DNA from: Iris pallida
Lineage: Eukaryota; Streptophyta; Magnoliopsida; Asparagales; Iridaceae
Reading direction: 5' to 3'
Assembly: GCA_029216955.1 (NCBI GenBank)
Contig: JANAVB010006999.1
Coordinates: 2,941,102-3,005,101, forward strand
Length of the DNA stretch: 64,000 nucleotides
Numbering within the stretch: position 1 is the first letter of the stretch; each line of letters starts with the position of its first letter. The translations under genes and the position numbers were made by a program. The notes beneath the pieces were generated by a model. That model did no database searches. It was not told where the DNA came from and worked only from the letters and a program-made list of their open reading frames with translations. Of the stretch, positions 1 through 11,414 are shown in pieces.

Positions 1-578
1 CATGGGCTCCAAACTGAGCCGCATGCGCCCCCTTCTTTCCTGGCCGCATGGGGACTAGTCCTTCTCAGCCGCATAAGAACCCAGCCGCATGAGTTGATCC
101 TGCCGCATATAGTTCCCAGCCGCATGAGGCCTGATCGGCCCAGCCGCATAGACCGATCCACATGACCCGCTTGACCGAGCCGCATAAGGCCCAATCATTT
201 TTAGAGCCGTATGAACTCAATTATCCTTAGCCGCATGAAGTCATCCCTTCCAGCCGCATAAGGTCTTGCTCCCCGCGAGCCGCATGAAACCCTTCATCTC
301 CAGCCGCATATGCCCAGCCACCCAGAGCCGCATATGCTCAATCTCCCTCCAGCCGCATGAACTTTCTTTCCTGGCCGCATAGGGTTCATTCCCTCCGGCC
401 GTATAAGATCCCCTCTATTCCCAGCCGCATAAGCTCCTGCCCCCTTCTTAGCCGCATAAACCCAAATTTTTCTCCAGCCACATGAGCTTTCCCTTTTTCA
501 GCCGCATGCACCCTGAACCGCCCTCAGCCGCATGGACTTCCTTCCTGGCCGCATATGCTCGAGCCGCATGGCTCTTCC
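1..578. repeat. GCCGCAT minisatellite array inside a gypsy LTR
   Basis: The heptamer GCCGCAT (variants GCCGTAT, GCCACAT) recurs about every 15-28 bases, separated by variable pyrimidine-rich spacers, from the window edge to about 578. It stops where the sequence becomes alignable with the gypsy LTR on the right side of the window. A related array (GCCGCAGCCGTATGGATGAATAG type) sits inside the 3' LTR at about 63160-63400. The array therefore looks like a variable module of this LTR family rather than an independent satellite. It continues beyond the left edge. Confidence 0.8.
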
Positions 579-1107
579 ATAGCCTTGTATTTTATGATTT
601 AATTGTTATTAATTAGGCCCATATCTTGTAGCCCTCAGTATACTTGGCCCTTTTGATAATGCTTGTACTATGTTATCCTGCACATGTTCTATGAATACGA
701 TAGTGACCCGTAGTGGTGCACTCTTGACAAATAACATGACATGATAGTGGTCCGTCGTGGCACGCTCCTGACAAGTAAACCTGATATGATATGTCTGGAT
801 ATGCTGTTGCGACGGCTAACATGACATGATAAGTATGAATAACCTGGACACCGTAGGCGAATGTGCTTGTACAAATGAACCAGTATTGTCTTGCATCATG
901 TCTAGGACATGGACCCCTGAGTACCACGGTCAGGGGTGCCTACCAAATTGACTAAGGCTAATAACTAGAATAATTCAGTAGTCATGAAGAGATTTCCCAG
1001 CTACAGGCGATCCCGTTACCTAGGCGCGCTTGGGATCTTTAGCCTACCGTCGAGTAGGGCATATTTCCAGCACACTGTCATGTGTTGCACCCTTCAAGCT
1101 ACTTAAG
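579..1107 (+). mobile_element. Ty3-gypsy LTR, middle part (interrupted)
   Basis: From about 690 this stretch matches 55930-56290 and 63550-63905 in the same order. Shared blocks include CATGATAGTGG, GTCTTGCATCATGTCTAGGA, GAGTACCACGGTCAGGG and GCCTACCGnCGAGTAGGGCA. The match breaks at 1103-1107 and resumes after 4957, so one LTR was split by an insertion. The LTR start lies left of the window. The segment between 579 and 690 is diverged from the right-hand copies. Confidence 0.75.
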
Positions 1108-1911
1108 TGTAGCTTTTCTTCCCGGAAAATTTTTGAAAATATTTTCTTATTATTTAATTGATTTAAATGGTGATTTTTTGATGTTATAAGTAATTGTTTA
1201 GTTAACTATTACGATAGATGACTTTAGCCATAGTTGAGTTTTGAAGTACAAGACGACTAGGAATCATGGCACGGTTAGTGCTGTGGCGTGCCTTGACTAG
1301 TGTATTAGCCATGCCAGGGAAGGCCAAGCCATAGGAGTGTCCTAACTTGGAAAACCAGGCCATGTTGCGACTTGACTCCTATAAATAATTTAGTTATTTA
1401 TTTTTAAGATTTATGGACTTGTGGATGACCCGATTGTACCAAACTAGCCCGGATTTGACCTGAACCAAGCCCATGTAGTAGGACAGTGAGACCAAAGACG
1501 TCCATGTAGACGTACATATTACATTTATTATTTTGATTGTCCAAATAGGCTTTCATATATCAAGTATTTATATGCATATATATAATATATTTTATTGTTA
1601 CTAAATTGACAGTCTATTTTTAGAAATAGGATAAATACTTTTTATTATATTGACGCAATTTGGATACTTGTATGTGTATACATTTATAATCCATTTTCAC
1701 TTTTTATATACAAAATTTTATACATATATGTGCATATTATATTAGAATATATATTTATATAATGTATATACTTGGAATTATACAAGATATATACTTATAT
1801 AATATATGTGTATTAATGGCCAAGCCCAACACCAGGAGAATATATCCCTAAGATTTATTTTGGACTCTTGGAGTATTTATGCATATATAGAAAATGCTCG
1901 TATATATGTAT

Positions 1912-2048
<137 letters not shown>

Positions 2049-2419
2049 TTAGATATATAGAGTGAATTAATAAATTATATGTGTTAATGTGTATGTATAT
2101 ATAAATATATAATATAATATGTATGCATGTGTATATATATAAATATATATATATTACCAAGTGTACATATATGTGTATATATATAAATAGGTGTACGTAT
2201 ATATAAATATATAATATAGAATGAGTGTATATAGATATATATGTGTATATATAGATATTAATGGGTTATTGTGTGTGAATATATTTATATAAATGTATAT
2301 GTATATATATAGGTATTTGTATATATTTATATGTATATATATAGGTATATGTATATATGTAAAAAAAAATGTATATATGTATATGTGTATATATATTGTA
2401 TATATGTATATGTGTATGC

Positions 2420-2612
<193 letters not shown>

Positions 2613-2756
2613 CAAAAACAGAATAAGAAAAAGAAAACCAAATAAAACCAAACAATCAATTCTTTCCCAGCCAGGCCTGCCAAAGGCCCACCCCGGGCCA
2701 AGCCCAGACCCGAACCTATATCCCCACAGCAGGCGAGTAACCGAACCCGTTCGACC

Positions 2757-2764
2757 ATATAAAT
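2757..2764 (+). promoter_or_regulatory. Possible LTR TATA box
   Basis: ATATAAAT lies at the switch from AT-rich to GC-rich sequence inside the 1108-4952 LTR, in the position expected for the U3/R boundary of a plus-strand LTR. Only the motif and base-composition change support it. Confidence 0.25.
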
Positions 2765-4223
2765 GTATTATTGAGAGATCGACAGGGAGAGCAAGAGATA
2801 CTCGTCAAAAACCTAAACCCTAATTCCAATCCGCGCCACCACCCTCCAACCTGGCGACCCTTTCTGGACCACCGCACGCGGCCGCACGGGCCACTGGAGG
2901 CCGACCGGGTCGCCTAACCGCGAGAATCGCGCGCGGACAAGAGCTGAGCAGCGACAGCAGCAGGTATACTTTGTTAACCGTTTTTTTCGCACTCCGATGA
3001 TGTTTTTCGATTCCGCAAATTATGGTAGGAAGCCTACATAACCTACTCAGATCCCCAACTAGTAGAATTTATAGATGGAAGATGAATCTCTCGAAAAATC
3101 GAGATGAATTCGACCGAAAACCGCTGTTTCAGAACAGTAAAGATCATTCTAACAATCCAACTTCACCGACACTTTCTGAACTTTACATTAGGGAATTTTA
3201 AAAATTAATTAAAGGCAGTCCTAGACAACCTATAGGGCTTCGAATTCCTTTTTACGGAATTTGATTTCGTCGACTACGTATCGAGAAATCGAATTCCGAA
3301 GTTGACCGAAAAACTGTTTTTCGAAAACACAAAAACCTTCGATATGACGTGCGTCCCGCCAATCTGGGCGACGTGGTCATGAACCAAAAGCATCGAAAGC
3401 TGCGTAACGGCTTCGTGGACGTGTGGGCTTTGACGGAATTCAAATTGGTCGCGTGTGCGCGACGAATTTGATGCGTATCCGTCGAAATTCACCGTATCGA
3501 CCACTTTGCACAAACTCTAATTACTTTATGCACGCTCGTCAGATCGAGATAAAACTTGCGCCAACAAGACCGTATCGTTTTTCTGGTCCTGTATGCCAAG
3601 TTTGGTCCGATTCTGAGACAGTTGATTGGACCGCCGTTTTGTCGGCCCCACGGTCCGATTCAACGGGCGATTTTGTGCACGGCCCACCGGAATCCAAAAC
3701 TGGACATACCGTTGGGTTCGTATCGAAAAACCGGACCTGCTAACATATAGTTTGATGACTTTAGAGACCATTGACTCTGGCATAATTTTCGGTGCAAAGC
3801 AGGTCCAACGGCGGACATCGTTTTGCCCGAAATTACTGTTTTGCCCCTGTGTCCAGAATTGAACTTAAGGACAGGCAATCCTAGCTAATTTGACTATTCT
3901 AAGAATATTGGCAATATTTATTTCAGCTTTCGGAGACAGATGTGAGATTTGGACTTATTTGGATTACCGATTGACGGTTCATTGTTGGTACTCCGAGCAA
4001 CCCCCAGGCAAGTATACCTTGCCGAACATATACAGTATTTACATTGTTTCCTTCTATTGTCTTCCTTTCGTATTGTCACATGACTCCATATTGCGATTCA
4101 TTTGTCCTTGACTGCTTTACTTGTTCTGGATTACGTGCACGTATAGGATATTCGATATTGTTGATTATTAGTCTTTTCGTGTTATCTTGTCTCGTGATTG
4201 AATTGTCAGTTTCTATATCTGTC

Positions 4224-4480
4224 CTTGACTTGACCATTCTTGACTGGAAGTATCTTGTATTGTACTACAGTTGAGACATACTATAGATTGGGAGTATCTT
4301 ACATTGTACTACGACCTATAGCCGATTTTTCTACCTTAATATCACTTGATTGACTTGACTTGAGACATGCCATAGATTGGGAGTATCTTATATTGTACTA
4401 CGACCTATAGCATATATTGATTGACTTGACTTGCGATACTATAAATTGGGAGTATCTTGCATTGTACTACGATTTATAGG
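4224..4480 (+). repeat. Tandem repeat in the solo LTR
   Basis: The core GGGAGTATCTTACATTGTAC plus the following TACGACCTATAG occurs at about 4289, 4378 and 4447, with a partial copy near 4240. The spacing is about 89 and 69 bases. The linking sequence (TTGATTGACTTGACTTG) is also shared. These are degenerate direct repeats. Confidence 0.8.
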
Positions 4481-4957
4481 AGTGTTCTTATCCTTCTTAC
4501 ATGTTATTTATTGTCATATTAGTAGATATGTTTTATGTATCTTGCTAGTCCTCTGAGGACCTGATGATCTCTTCAGGTAGCTGATTGCACGGAGTTAGTT
4601 AGCTGAGCATGTGGTAGTTGACTTCATCTGCATGATTCAGGTATTTTGTTAAGTGTTATTGATTTACTATCTTTCTCGTACTTTTATGATATATCCCGCT
4701 TATCAGCTTAGTTTTATAGACTCATATTATTCTTGGAGTCTAATCGAACAATATGCTAATAGGCTGCAGACCATGACCCATACTTGTTCATTCTTATTTT
4801 ACATTATTCTTGTGGATTGAGACATAGTTTAGATTAGACATGATACCCTGCCCTGGACAGCTTATACGTACTCGAGTCGGGCTGGAGTTCGCTCGAAACG
4901 TAGCTGGCTTGCTCACGAGCTCGCATCCGAAAACCGGGTGCGGGTCGTGACATTAAG

Positions 4958-6008
4958 GGTACATACGTTTCCTGGACGATGTACCCACTTGAATTCAACC
5001 CCTAATATTCGACCTGGGTAACCTGGATGGTCTGCAGGACTTATGACTGTGGAACAATCTCGCTGCATCTTGCTAGTAACTAGGCCTGTGATAACCCTAG
5101 TTAGTTAAAGTATCAAACCGTACTTATTGTTTGGCTGTGATTGTTGGATGGGACATAATCAGTCTAGATTGTCTTGATCCTGTGCAAGATTGTTACATGA
5201 CCTGATTTCTTATATTATCTTGCTGATAAATGGTGGGAAACCAAGTTCCGTTCAGACGAAGGGTTACAACCCCGGTCCTTATTTGGTTTACGGGTTGTAA
5301 ACTGGTTATCTGAATAGTTCCATGGTTATCTCGTCATATATCATCCTGATATGTTTTTTCTTATTTCCAGTTCTTACTACTTATTTATATTCCTGTGCTA
5401 ATTGCTGGTTTTAGTTCCCAAGTGAAGCTTCCTTTGTGGCACTTGCTCTTTCTGTGATCTGACCCAGCTGGTTTTGTATGGCCAGATTTTGGAGCAGCTC
5501 CAGAGGATCTACCGACTTTCCTGCCCGATGGTGACCACCAGGCGTAACCAGGGCAACGAGTGGGTTTATTTTGGCTCTCCCACTTTATTATAAAAATATT
5601 CTTTTGAGGTATTTAGCCGACGAGCACATGTTTAGCTCGATTGCACCTTTACTTACTGTCTGTATACGGACTGTAACATGATTGACAAATCCTAGGGTTG
5701 ATCATGTATGACTAAACACTTGCTAGTCCTGACATTTTGTAACGACTAGCTTCATGATCAGCTAAATATGTAATGTTTGGGACGCCTTACTATTGTATAT
5801 TTGGTGATCTTACATCTTATAATATTTATTTACTTACTTGTGATTGAGACACTAGGCTTGTTCATGACCTTAAGAGACTGTTGGCTTGTAGTTAAACCCT
5901 CATGTATCTAGACAGCCGTGACCGTATAGCGAGGTGGTTTGCACATCAATATACATAGTTGGCTATGTCTGCCCCCGCTCTCCAGTATTCTGGTTCTGGA
6001 ACGTGACA
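4958..6008 (+). mobile_element. Ty3-gypsy LTR, 3' part
   Basis: This continues the LTR interrupted at 1107. It matches 56310-57626 in order: GGATGGTCTGCAGG, GCATCTTGCTAGTAACTAGG, GAAGGGTTACAACCCCGGTC, GGTGACCACCAGGCGTAA, CAGCCGTGACCGTATAGCGAGGTGG, and the terminal GTTCTGG...GTGACA ending at 6008. No primer-binding site or gag follows; copia sequence begins at the next base. This end therefore belongs to a solo LTR inserted in the copia element, or to a truncated element. Confidence 0.8.
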
Positions 6009-7619
6009 GTATGTGCTACTGAATGACGTGGGAGAGCCCGAAAGCTTTACAGAGGTTGTGGAAGACGAACACAACCAGGAGTGGATGCAGACTATGCAGG
6101 AGAAGATGAGTTTCTTATACGCCAATTCCACTTATGAGATGGTGCGGTTGCCAAAGGACAAGAAGACTTTGAAGAATCGATGGGTGTTTAGAGTGAAGCA
6201 GACGGATGATGCTACTCGTCCTCGATACAAAGCGAGGCTGGTAGTTAAAGTCTACAGTCAGCGAAAAGGCTAGATTATGATGAGATCTTTTTGCCAGTCG
6301 TCAAACAGTCGTCTATTCGGATGGTGCTAGTATTGGCAGCCAGTTTCGACTTGGAGGTCGAGCAGATGGACGTGAAGACGGCATTCCTCCACGGTGATCT
6401 TGAGGAGGAGTTATATATGGAGCAGCCAGAGGGATTCTGTGAGAAGGGCAAGTCACATTTGGTCTGTCGGTTGAAGAAGAGCTTGTATGGTCTGAAGCAG
6501 GCTCCGACGCAGTGGTACAGGAAGTTCGAGTCATTTATAGGAAAGCATGGTTATGCACGGACGATGTCGAACTATTGCGTATTTATGAAGTACTTTACCG
6601 GGGATGATTTTATCATTTTATTGCTCTATGTTGATGACATGCTATTAGTGGGTCGGAATGCCACTAGCTAGGATAGCGGAATTGAAGCACCAACTGGGCA
6701 TGGCCTTCTCTATGAAGGATTTGGGTGCAGCAAAGACTATTCTTGGGATGGAGATCAGCCGAGAGAGAGAGAGAGTCCAAGCTGCTACACTTGTCCCAAA
6801 AGAATTACATTTATCGGGTACTTCAGCATTTCGGGATGGACGGGTCGAAGAAAGTGAGTTGCCCCCTTACGGCTCACTTTAAGTTCACTAAGGAGCAGTG
6901 TCCATCTACCGAGGATAAAAAAGATATGGAGTGGGTTCCATATGCCTCAGCTATGGAAAGTCTTATCTATGCTATGGTGTGTACGAGGCCAGACATCGCT
7001 CATGCAGTTGGCACAGTTAGTAGGTACCTTTCAAATCCTGAAAGGATACATTAGAGTACGGTCAAGTGGATTCTACGATACCTTCAGGACACTGCTGATT
7101 GGAAACTTTCTTTTGGTGGTGACGAGTCGAAGCTGGTTGGGTATACCGACGCTGATATGACTGAAGATGTAGACACGAGGCGATCGACATCGGGCTATGT
7201 GATGATGTTTGCTGGAGGAGCGGTATCGTGGCAGTCGCGGTTGCAGAAGTGTGTTGCCTTGTCGACGACAGAGGCATAGTAAATTGCGGCGACGGAGGCT
7301 TGCAAGGAGTTGCTATGGATAAAAAAGTTATTACAGGAAATGGGGCTGAAGCAAGAGCAGTATAGTTTGCTTTGCAACAGTCAGAGTGCTATTCACCTTG
7401 TAAAGAATCAGGCCTTTTATAGCCAGTCCAAGCACATTGAGACTCGGTATCATTAGATACGAGATGTGGTTGAGAAGAAGGATGCGATGTTTGAAAAGGT
7501 CCAAATTGATGACAATGGAGCGGACATGCTCACAAAGGTTCTACCAAGGGAGAAAGTTGATACTGTAAGCGGATCGTCGGGATGACGAGTTCCTCCACCT
7601 AGTTGTGAAGGGGGAGATT
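6009..7619 (+). pseudogene. Ty1-copia pol fragment, reverse transcriptase and RNase H (Tork-like)
   Basis: This is the 3' half of a copia polyprotein: the segment before RT (NSTYEMVRLP, WVFRVK), RT with MDVKTAFLHGDLEEELYMEQ and the catalytic YVDDM block near 6630, then RNase H with ACKELLWIKKLL and SKHIET near 7290-7445. Several frame changes and in-frame stops (for example at 6271, 6669, 7054, 7277 and 7453) break it. A GA run at 6762-6773 accompanies one frame change. Gag, protease, integrase and the 5' LTR are missing. The left edge coincides exactly with the end of a gypsy LTR at 6008, and a purine tract (GGGGGAGATT) precedes the 3' LTR. The QMDVKTAFLHGDLEEE and LLLYVDDM wording suggests the Tork lineage; that is an inference. 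Confidence 0.85.
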
Positions 7620-7995
7620 TGTTGGAGTGGGAGGGGTTCCCAACCTATGTGGAGAATATCCCGGAGTGTGACGAGCGTCATCCGTGTGTCGGAGAAGCTC
7701 GGGGAGTGCATGGATCCTATTTTGGAATATATATGGTAAGAAAATGTATGATTGGATTTCCATATTTACTTTGATCATATATTTATGATTAGACCTTTCA
7801 TATAGTAGCTTTCCATATAATTGGGCTTCCAATTATGGCAAACCAATTATGATTGGATTTTCGTTAAATATATGATTGATGTATATTGGAAGTTTTCATA
7901 TATATTGGTCTTCCATGTATGGATTATCAAGGGCTTATAAAAGGGTGATGCATGCTAGATGAAAACTCATCTCAAAACAAGAATTCTTTACAATC

Positions 7996-8033
<38 letters not shown>

Positions 8034-8369
8034 AATGACTATTGTGAAGGAGAGATTGCTTCGAATAATTTTTCGGCATCTCTTGTTTTTCGGAGTCCGC
8101 AATAAAAAATTTGCTTCTTTCAAGTGAGTTGTGGTGATCCGTGTTGGATCGGGAGGAGCTTATAGAGGGTGTATTCTCTTTATTCCATTAGTGAAGGTTT
8201 TTCAGGGTTGGACTCCGATCGTCCCGTGATTTTTCCTGCAAGGATTTTTCACGTCAAAAATCTTTGTGTCTGCGATTGTGTTTGGCATTTTTGGTTAGTG
8301 TGCTTTTGCTCGGTTCTCTCACAGGACTTTCTGGTTTGGGAGAACGGTTTCCGCGCTTCGTTCCCAACA
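7620..8369 (+). mobile_element. 3' LTR of the truncated copia element
   Basis: The segment starts TGTTGGAGTGGGAGG directly after a polypurine tract and ends GTTCCCAACA. The ends are inverted (TGTTGG/CCAACA), as is usual for LTRs. Its length is 750 bp. The following ATGAA would be the right target duplication, but the left one is outside the window or lost. Confidence 0.8.
7998..8029. repeat. (GA)n microsatellite in the copia LTR
   Basis: A run of about 16 GA units lies inside the 7620-8369 LTR. Confidence 0.9.
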
Positions 8370-8416
8370 ATGAACGTCTAAGTATAAACCATTTCTAGTA
8401 GCTATTCAAGGGTGGT

Positions 8417-8418
<2 letters not shown>

Positions 8419-8475
<57 letters not shown>

Positions 8476-8502
8476 ACTCTTCTCCATACTTGTTCAAGGT
8501 TT

Positions 8503-8556
<54 letters not shown>

Positions 8557-8596
8557 AAAAAGAAACCTTGAACAAGTATGGAGAAGAGTATAGTTT
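8419..8596. repeat. Perfect 38 bp inverted repeat around TA microsatellite
   Basis: An AT run at 8419-8468 leads into a left arm at 8469-8506, a (TA)n loop at 8507-8558 and a right arm at 8559-8596. The arms (AAACTATACTCTTCTCC... and its exact reverse complement) match over all 38 bases by eye. It marks the truncated inner end of the minus-strand copia remnant. The structure would form a strong cruciform or hairpin. Confidence 0.9.
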
Positions 8597-9521
8597 TGTA
8601 CTTGAAGATTATGTCAACAATGGCATAATATTGAACGAGGACATAAGAAGGGTGAAGGAGATGAAGAGAGAAAGGGCAGATAATACCATGAGCTTTCACT
8701 TCTTTCTCATTTTCTTTTAGTGCTTGAAGTAGTGTAGGCTCCTCCCCTTCTTCTTTGTTCTCAACATGATTTATTTCTTCTCCAACATTAACGACCTTAC
8801 CTAGGGGAATAACCATATTTGTGACAATTGTAACATTCAACGTTAAATTTGCCATACATCTTTTCATATCTTCTTCTTCTTCTTCTTCTTCTTCTTCTTC
8901 TTCTGCGATGTCCTAGTCCTCTTCTAAGGTCTCTTGCTAAACTTGGTTTGGTTTTGATAGACCTTATAATTGTAAAATCAAACCAAACCAAAGCAAACTC
9001 ATACTAAGAACCAAGCCAAACCAAATCAACCAAACCAAAAAATAAATATGAATATCTTATCCATTTGAACCAAATCAAACCAAACTAAATTTATTAGAAC
9101 TCCGATTGGACTCCGGTTGAACCCTGTTCAACCGGTCCGACATATACCAAAAAATTTTGGTTTAATCATCAGTCCGTTTTTTTAAAACATTGGTTAAGAG
9201 ACCCTCAAAATTTCCTTACGGGAAATTGATGCACTACCACCTTCTCAAACATAGAATCATCTTAGCGTTAATGGATGCATTAGCCACCTTCTCCAAAGCG
9301 TTCATACTCCATAGTGTGGTCCTTTTGCACTTGATCCAAGGAGTATTCATTTTCATCTGCTCCGTACGTAAGACCTTCGTCGACAATATATCACCCATTC
9401 ATGCACAATGTGGTTCAAGAGTTGCCCTCATCCACATTGACCAATTGCCAAAATTATCTTTGGTGAGATGCGGAAATTGGAATAAAAGCGAGTTAATTGG
9501 ATGAAATCATTCTTCGTTGCT
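8597..9521 (-). pseudogene. Ty1-copia gag and protease-linker remnant
   Basis: Read on the minus strand, an N-terminal gag block FPHLTKDNFGNWSMWMRA lies near 9420-9480. Further along is a basic Arg run encoded by a CTT microsatellite (about 8870-8903 on the plus strand). Then come a zinc-knuckle remnant CYNCHKYGYSPR and, in another frame, [15 protein letters not shown], a linker typical of copia just before the protease. The reading frame is broken repeatedly. About 8925-9190 between the gag blocks is an AACCAAACC-rich insertion. The remnant ends at the palindrome, so protease, integrase and RT are absent. Confidence 0.7.
8925..9190. repeat. AACCAAACC-type low-complexity insertion
   Basis: ACCAAACCAAA-like and TTGGTTTGGTTTT-like motifs fill this stretch, with ACCGGTCCGACATATACC near 9140. 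It separates two parts of the same decayed gag and has no coding potential. It resembles other plant MITE interiors rich in GGTT/AACC, but I could not define termini. Confidence 0.45.
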
Positions 9522-9533
9522 GCTCTGATACCA
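9522..9533 (-). other. Primer-binding site of the minus-strand copia
   Basis: The reverse complement reads TGGTATCAGAGC, the usual complement of plant initiator-tRNA-Met 3' end. It lies three bases downstream (on the minus strand) of an LTR end CGAACA. Confidence 0.8.
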
Positions 9534-9536
9534 CTT

Positions 9537-9850
9537 TGTTCGTACCTACGGAGAGTCCTCGAACGCTTGCAAATTGAAGAAAAATAATAGAATTAAAACT
9601 CACGAGTGGAGAGAAGATGAAAAAAAAAAATTCCCTTCAAGCTCCTATATACTTCAAAATGGCATGATACATCGTGGGGTATTTATAGGATTCAAAACTA
9701 TGATGCAAAAATGTCTCCTAGCTGATCACTTCCTCTTGAGTTTATAGTTCAATCCTCTGGAATCAGTAATTCATCACCTCTGAAATTAGTATCTTGAAGA
9801 ATAAAGACTGAGAATACAAAGACACAAAAAACATAACTTAATATCTATCA
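9537..9850 (-). mobile_element. 5' LTR of the decayed minus-strand copia
   Basis: The LTR ends (minus strand) at 9537 with ACGAACA immediately before the primer-binding site. A TATA-like CCTATAAATACC lies at about 9680-9691 on the minus strand. The outer end is uncertain; 9850 is a guess where TG occurs on the minus strand. The 9851-10084 stretch beyond it shows nothing I recognise. Confidence 0.5.
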
Positions 9851-10084
9851 GTGGCGACAAAGTTCAGGTAAAAACCTAAATGCTAGGCTTCTAAAGTAAA
9901 TTTAAAATAAAGGGAAAAAAGACCCAAAAAAAAAAGAGAGCTTCTAGAATACTATTGGAGATCGATAAAAATAAGTGAATTCATATGTAATCCAGATGAA
10001 TATGTTGTCTCTCACACAGGATACAAAAACCTGCCTCAGATTAGTTTCCCTCCACAATCTTGGTGATAATTTCATACTATCTAT

Positions 10085-10649
10085 ATTTTCATAAATGGTT
10101 TTTAGACTTTGGGTCTTAAAATTTTTTTTGTAAAATTTTATTTGAGTCTCCATAATCGAACTAATTAGTATTTAGATCTTGGACCAACGGCTGACTCACC
10201 ATTATAGTAGGTATGAGCATCTACCATGACTGAGGTAGATACAAAAATTCTTACAGCAACACAATATCCAGGCTAATTAGGTCGGTAATAGAGACCCAGA
10301 TGTAAATTTTACGGTTTATTCGAGACCCAAAGTCTAAAAAAAAACCTTTTTCATAAACCTGCCGCGGGCCATATATATGCACACTACTGCTTACTACAGG
10401 CCAGGATTATTCTTGTTCATTCAAATGCAGATTAATTCAGCAGCAATTTCAAATTGTCGAGCATCCTTTAAACCGTAGCATATCAAATATGCATCAAAAC
10501 AACAATATTGCCATGAAATACTTGGTAATAATATTGGTCTGGAACCTCATTAGCAGTGAGTGATACAAGTTTGTGTGAAGTTTCATTCATTTCAAGGAAA
10601 GAAAAGAAGAAGGAGCAGATGATACTAAGGACCAGATTTCCTTTCATAT
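10085..10649 (-). repeat. Duplicated MADS 3' end, copy A (distal)
   Basis: This segment repeats 10650-11243 in the same orientation: MITE, then GCGGGCCATAT, CAAATGCAGATT, CAGCAGCAATTTCAAATTGTC, CATCAAAACAACAATATTGCC, then the last bases of the MADS coding exon (minus strand GAAAGGAAATCTGGTCCTTAG). The copied exon tail encodes ERKSGP followed by a stop, whereas the true exon has ERKSGPN. It carries no splice acceptor. The copy is therefore a partial 3'-terminal duplicate and not a usable exon by itself. Confidence 0.85.
10096..10348. mobile_element. Mutator-type MITE, copy in unit A
   Basis: The element is flanked by the 9 bp direct repeat TTTCATAAA (10087-10095 and 10349-10357). Its ends are inverted: TGGTTTTTAGACTTTGGGTC on the left and the complement of ...GACCCAAAGTCTAAAAA on the right. 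Similarity of the two arms continues toward GGTCCAAGATC, about 100 bases. Nine-base target duplications and long inverted repeats fit MULE-derived MITEs. It lacks about 35 bases present in the second copy. Confidence 0.75.
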
Positions 10650-11243
10650 ATTTTCATAAAAGGTTTTTAGACTTTGGGTCTTAAATTTTTTGTAAAATTT
10701 GTATTTGGGCCTCAATAATCGAACTAATTAGTATTTAGATCTTGGACCAACGGTTGACTCGTCATTCATACACACGGATACATAAAAATAAAATTATAGT
10801 AGGTATCGGCGTCTACCATGAGGTAGATACAAAGATTCTTACAACAACACAACCCCAGTCAGTTGAGTCAACTATCGGTCCAAGATCCAAAGACTAATTA
10901 GGTCCATAACAGAAACCCATATGTAAATTTTACAGCTTATTCGAGACACAAAGTCTAAAAAAAAAAAAAAACTTTTTCATAAACCTGCAGCGGGCCATAT
11001 GTACTACAGGCCAGTATTATTCTGGTTCATTCAAATGCAGATTCAGCAGCAATTTCAAATTGTCAAGCATCCTTTAAACCTAGCATATATCAAATATGCA
11101 TCAAAACAACAATATTGCCATGAAGTACGTAGTAATAGTGTTGGTCTGGCACTTCACTAACCGTGAGTTATACAAGTTTATGTGAAGCTTCATTCATTTC
11201 AGGGGAAAAAAAAGAGCAGATGATACTAATTAGGACCAGATTT
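10650..11243 (-). repeat. Duplicated MADS 3' end, copy B (contains the true 3' UTR)
   Basis: This is the proximal copy of the direct tandem duplication. It contains the real stop codon (11226-11228), the presumed 3' UTR (below 11226) and its own copy of the MITE. Copies A and B join head to tail at 10649/10650 with no spacer. Differences are scattered substitutions and small indels, so the duplication is not recent. Confidence 0.85.
10661..10974. mobile_element. Mutator-type MITE, copy in unit B
   Basis: It is flanked by TTTCATAAA at 10652-10660 and 10975-10983. The terminal inverted repeat begins AGGTTTTTAGACTTTGGGTC, and the arms extend inwards to GGTCCAAGATC. The same target duplication in both units shows that the insertion preceded the segmental duplication. 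Confidence 0.8.
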
Positions 11244-11414
11244 CCTTTCGTATCCCAGATGGAGGGCTGTCTGGTCTTGCTGGTGCGGGTAGTGCGGTCC
11301 TGCGTCCAGCATACCGATGCCGTAGTAGTTCCTGGAATCGAAGGTGGGGAGGGCGTCGAACTCCGCCCCGGCCTGCACCATCCCTTCTTGCTGTGCCCTC
11401 TCGTTCTCCGCAAT
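11226..11414 (-). CDS. AGL11: MADS gene exon 7 (C-terminal domain and stop)
   Basis: The acceptor reads CTTCCAG with exon beginning ATTGCGGAGAACGAG (IAENER). The exon encodes 62 residues, including [10 protein letters not shown] and [10 protein letters not shown], the two conserved AG-family C-terminal motifs, and ends in TAG at 11226-11228. Phase matches exon 6, which ends on a codon boundary (RAK|IAE). It lies 26.7 kb from exon 6 but has no disruption, so purifying selection has probably continued to act on it. Confidence 0.9.
   Translation of the reverse strand: MAENERAQQEGMVQAGAEFDALPTFDSRNYYGIGMLDAGPHYPHQQDQTALHLGYERKSGPN

Noticed and set aside
1..578. Regular short repeats with variable spacers, CRISPR-like at first sight
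   Set aside because: The unit is only about 7 bases, spacers vary from 8 to 20 and are pyrimidine-rich, and the array sits in a plant LTR.
9190..9504. 104-residue plus-strand open frame
   Set aside because: It is the antisense of a copia gag block on the minus strand.
10630..10649. Copy A as an alternative MADS terminal exon
   Set aside because: It contains only about the last seven codons and no splice acceptor or conserved C-terminal motifs.
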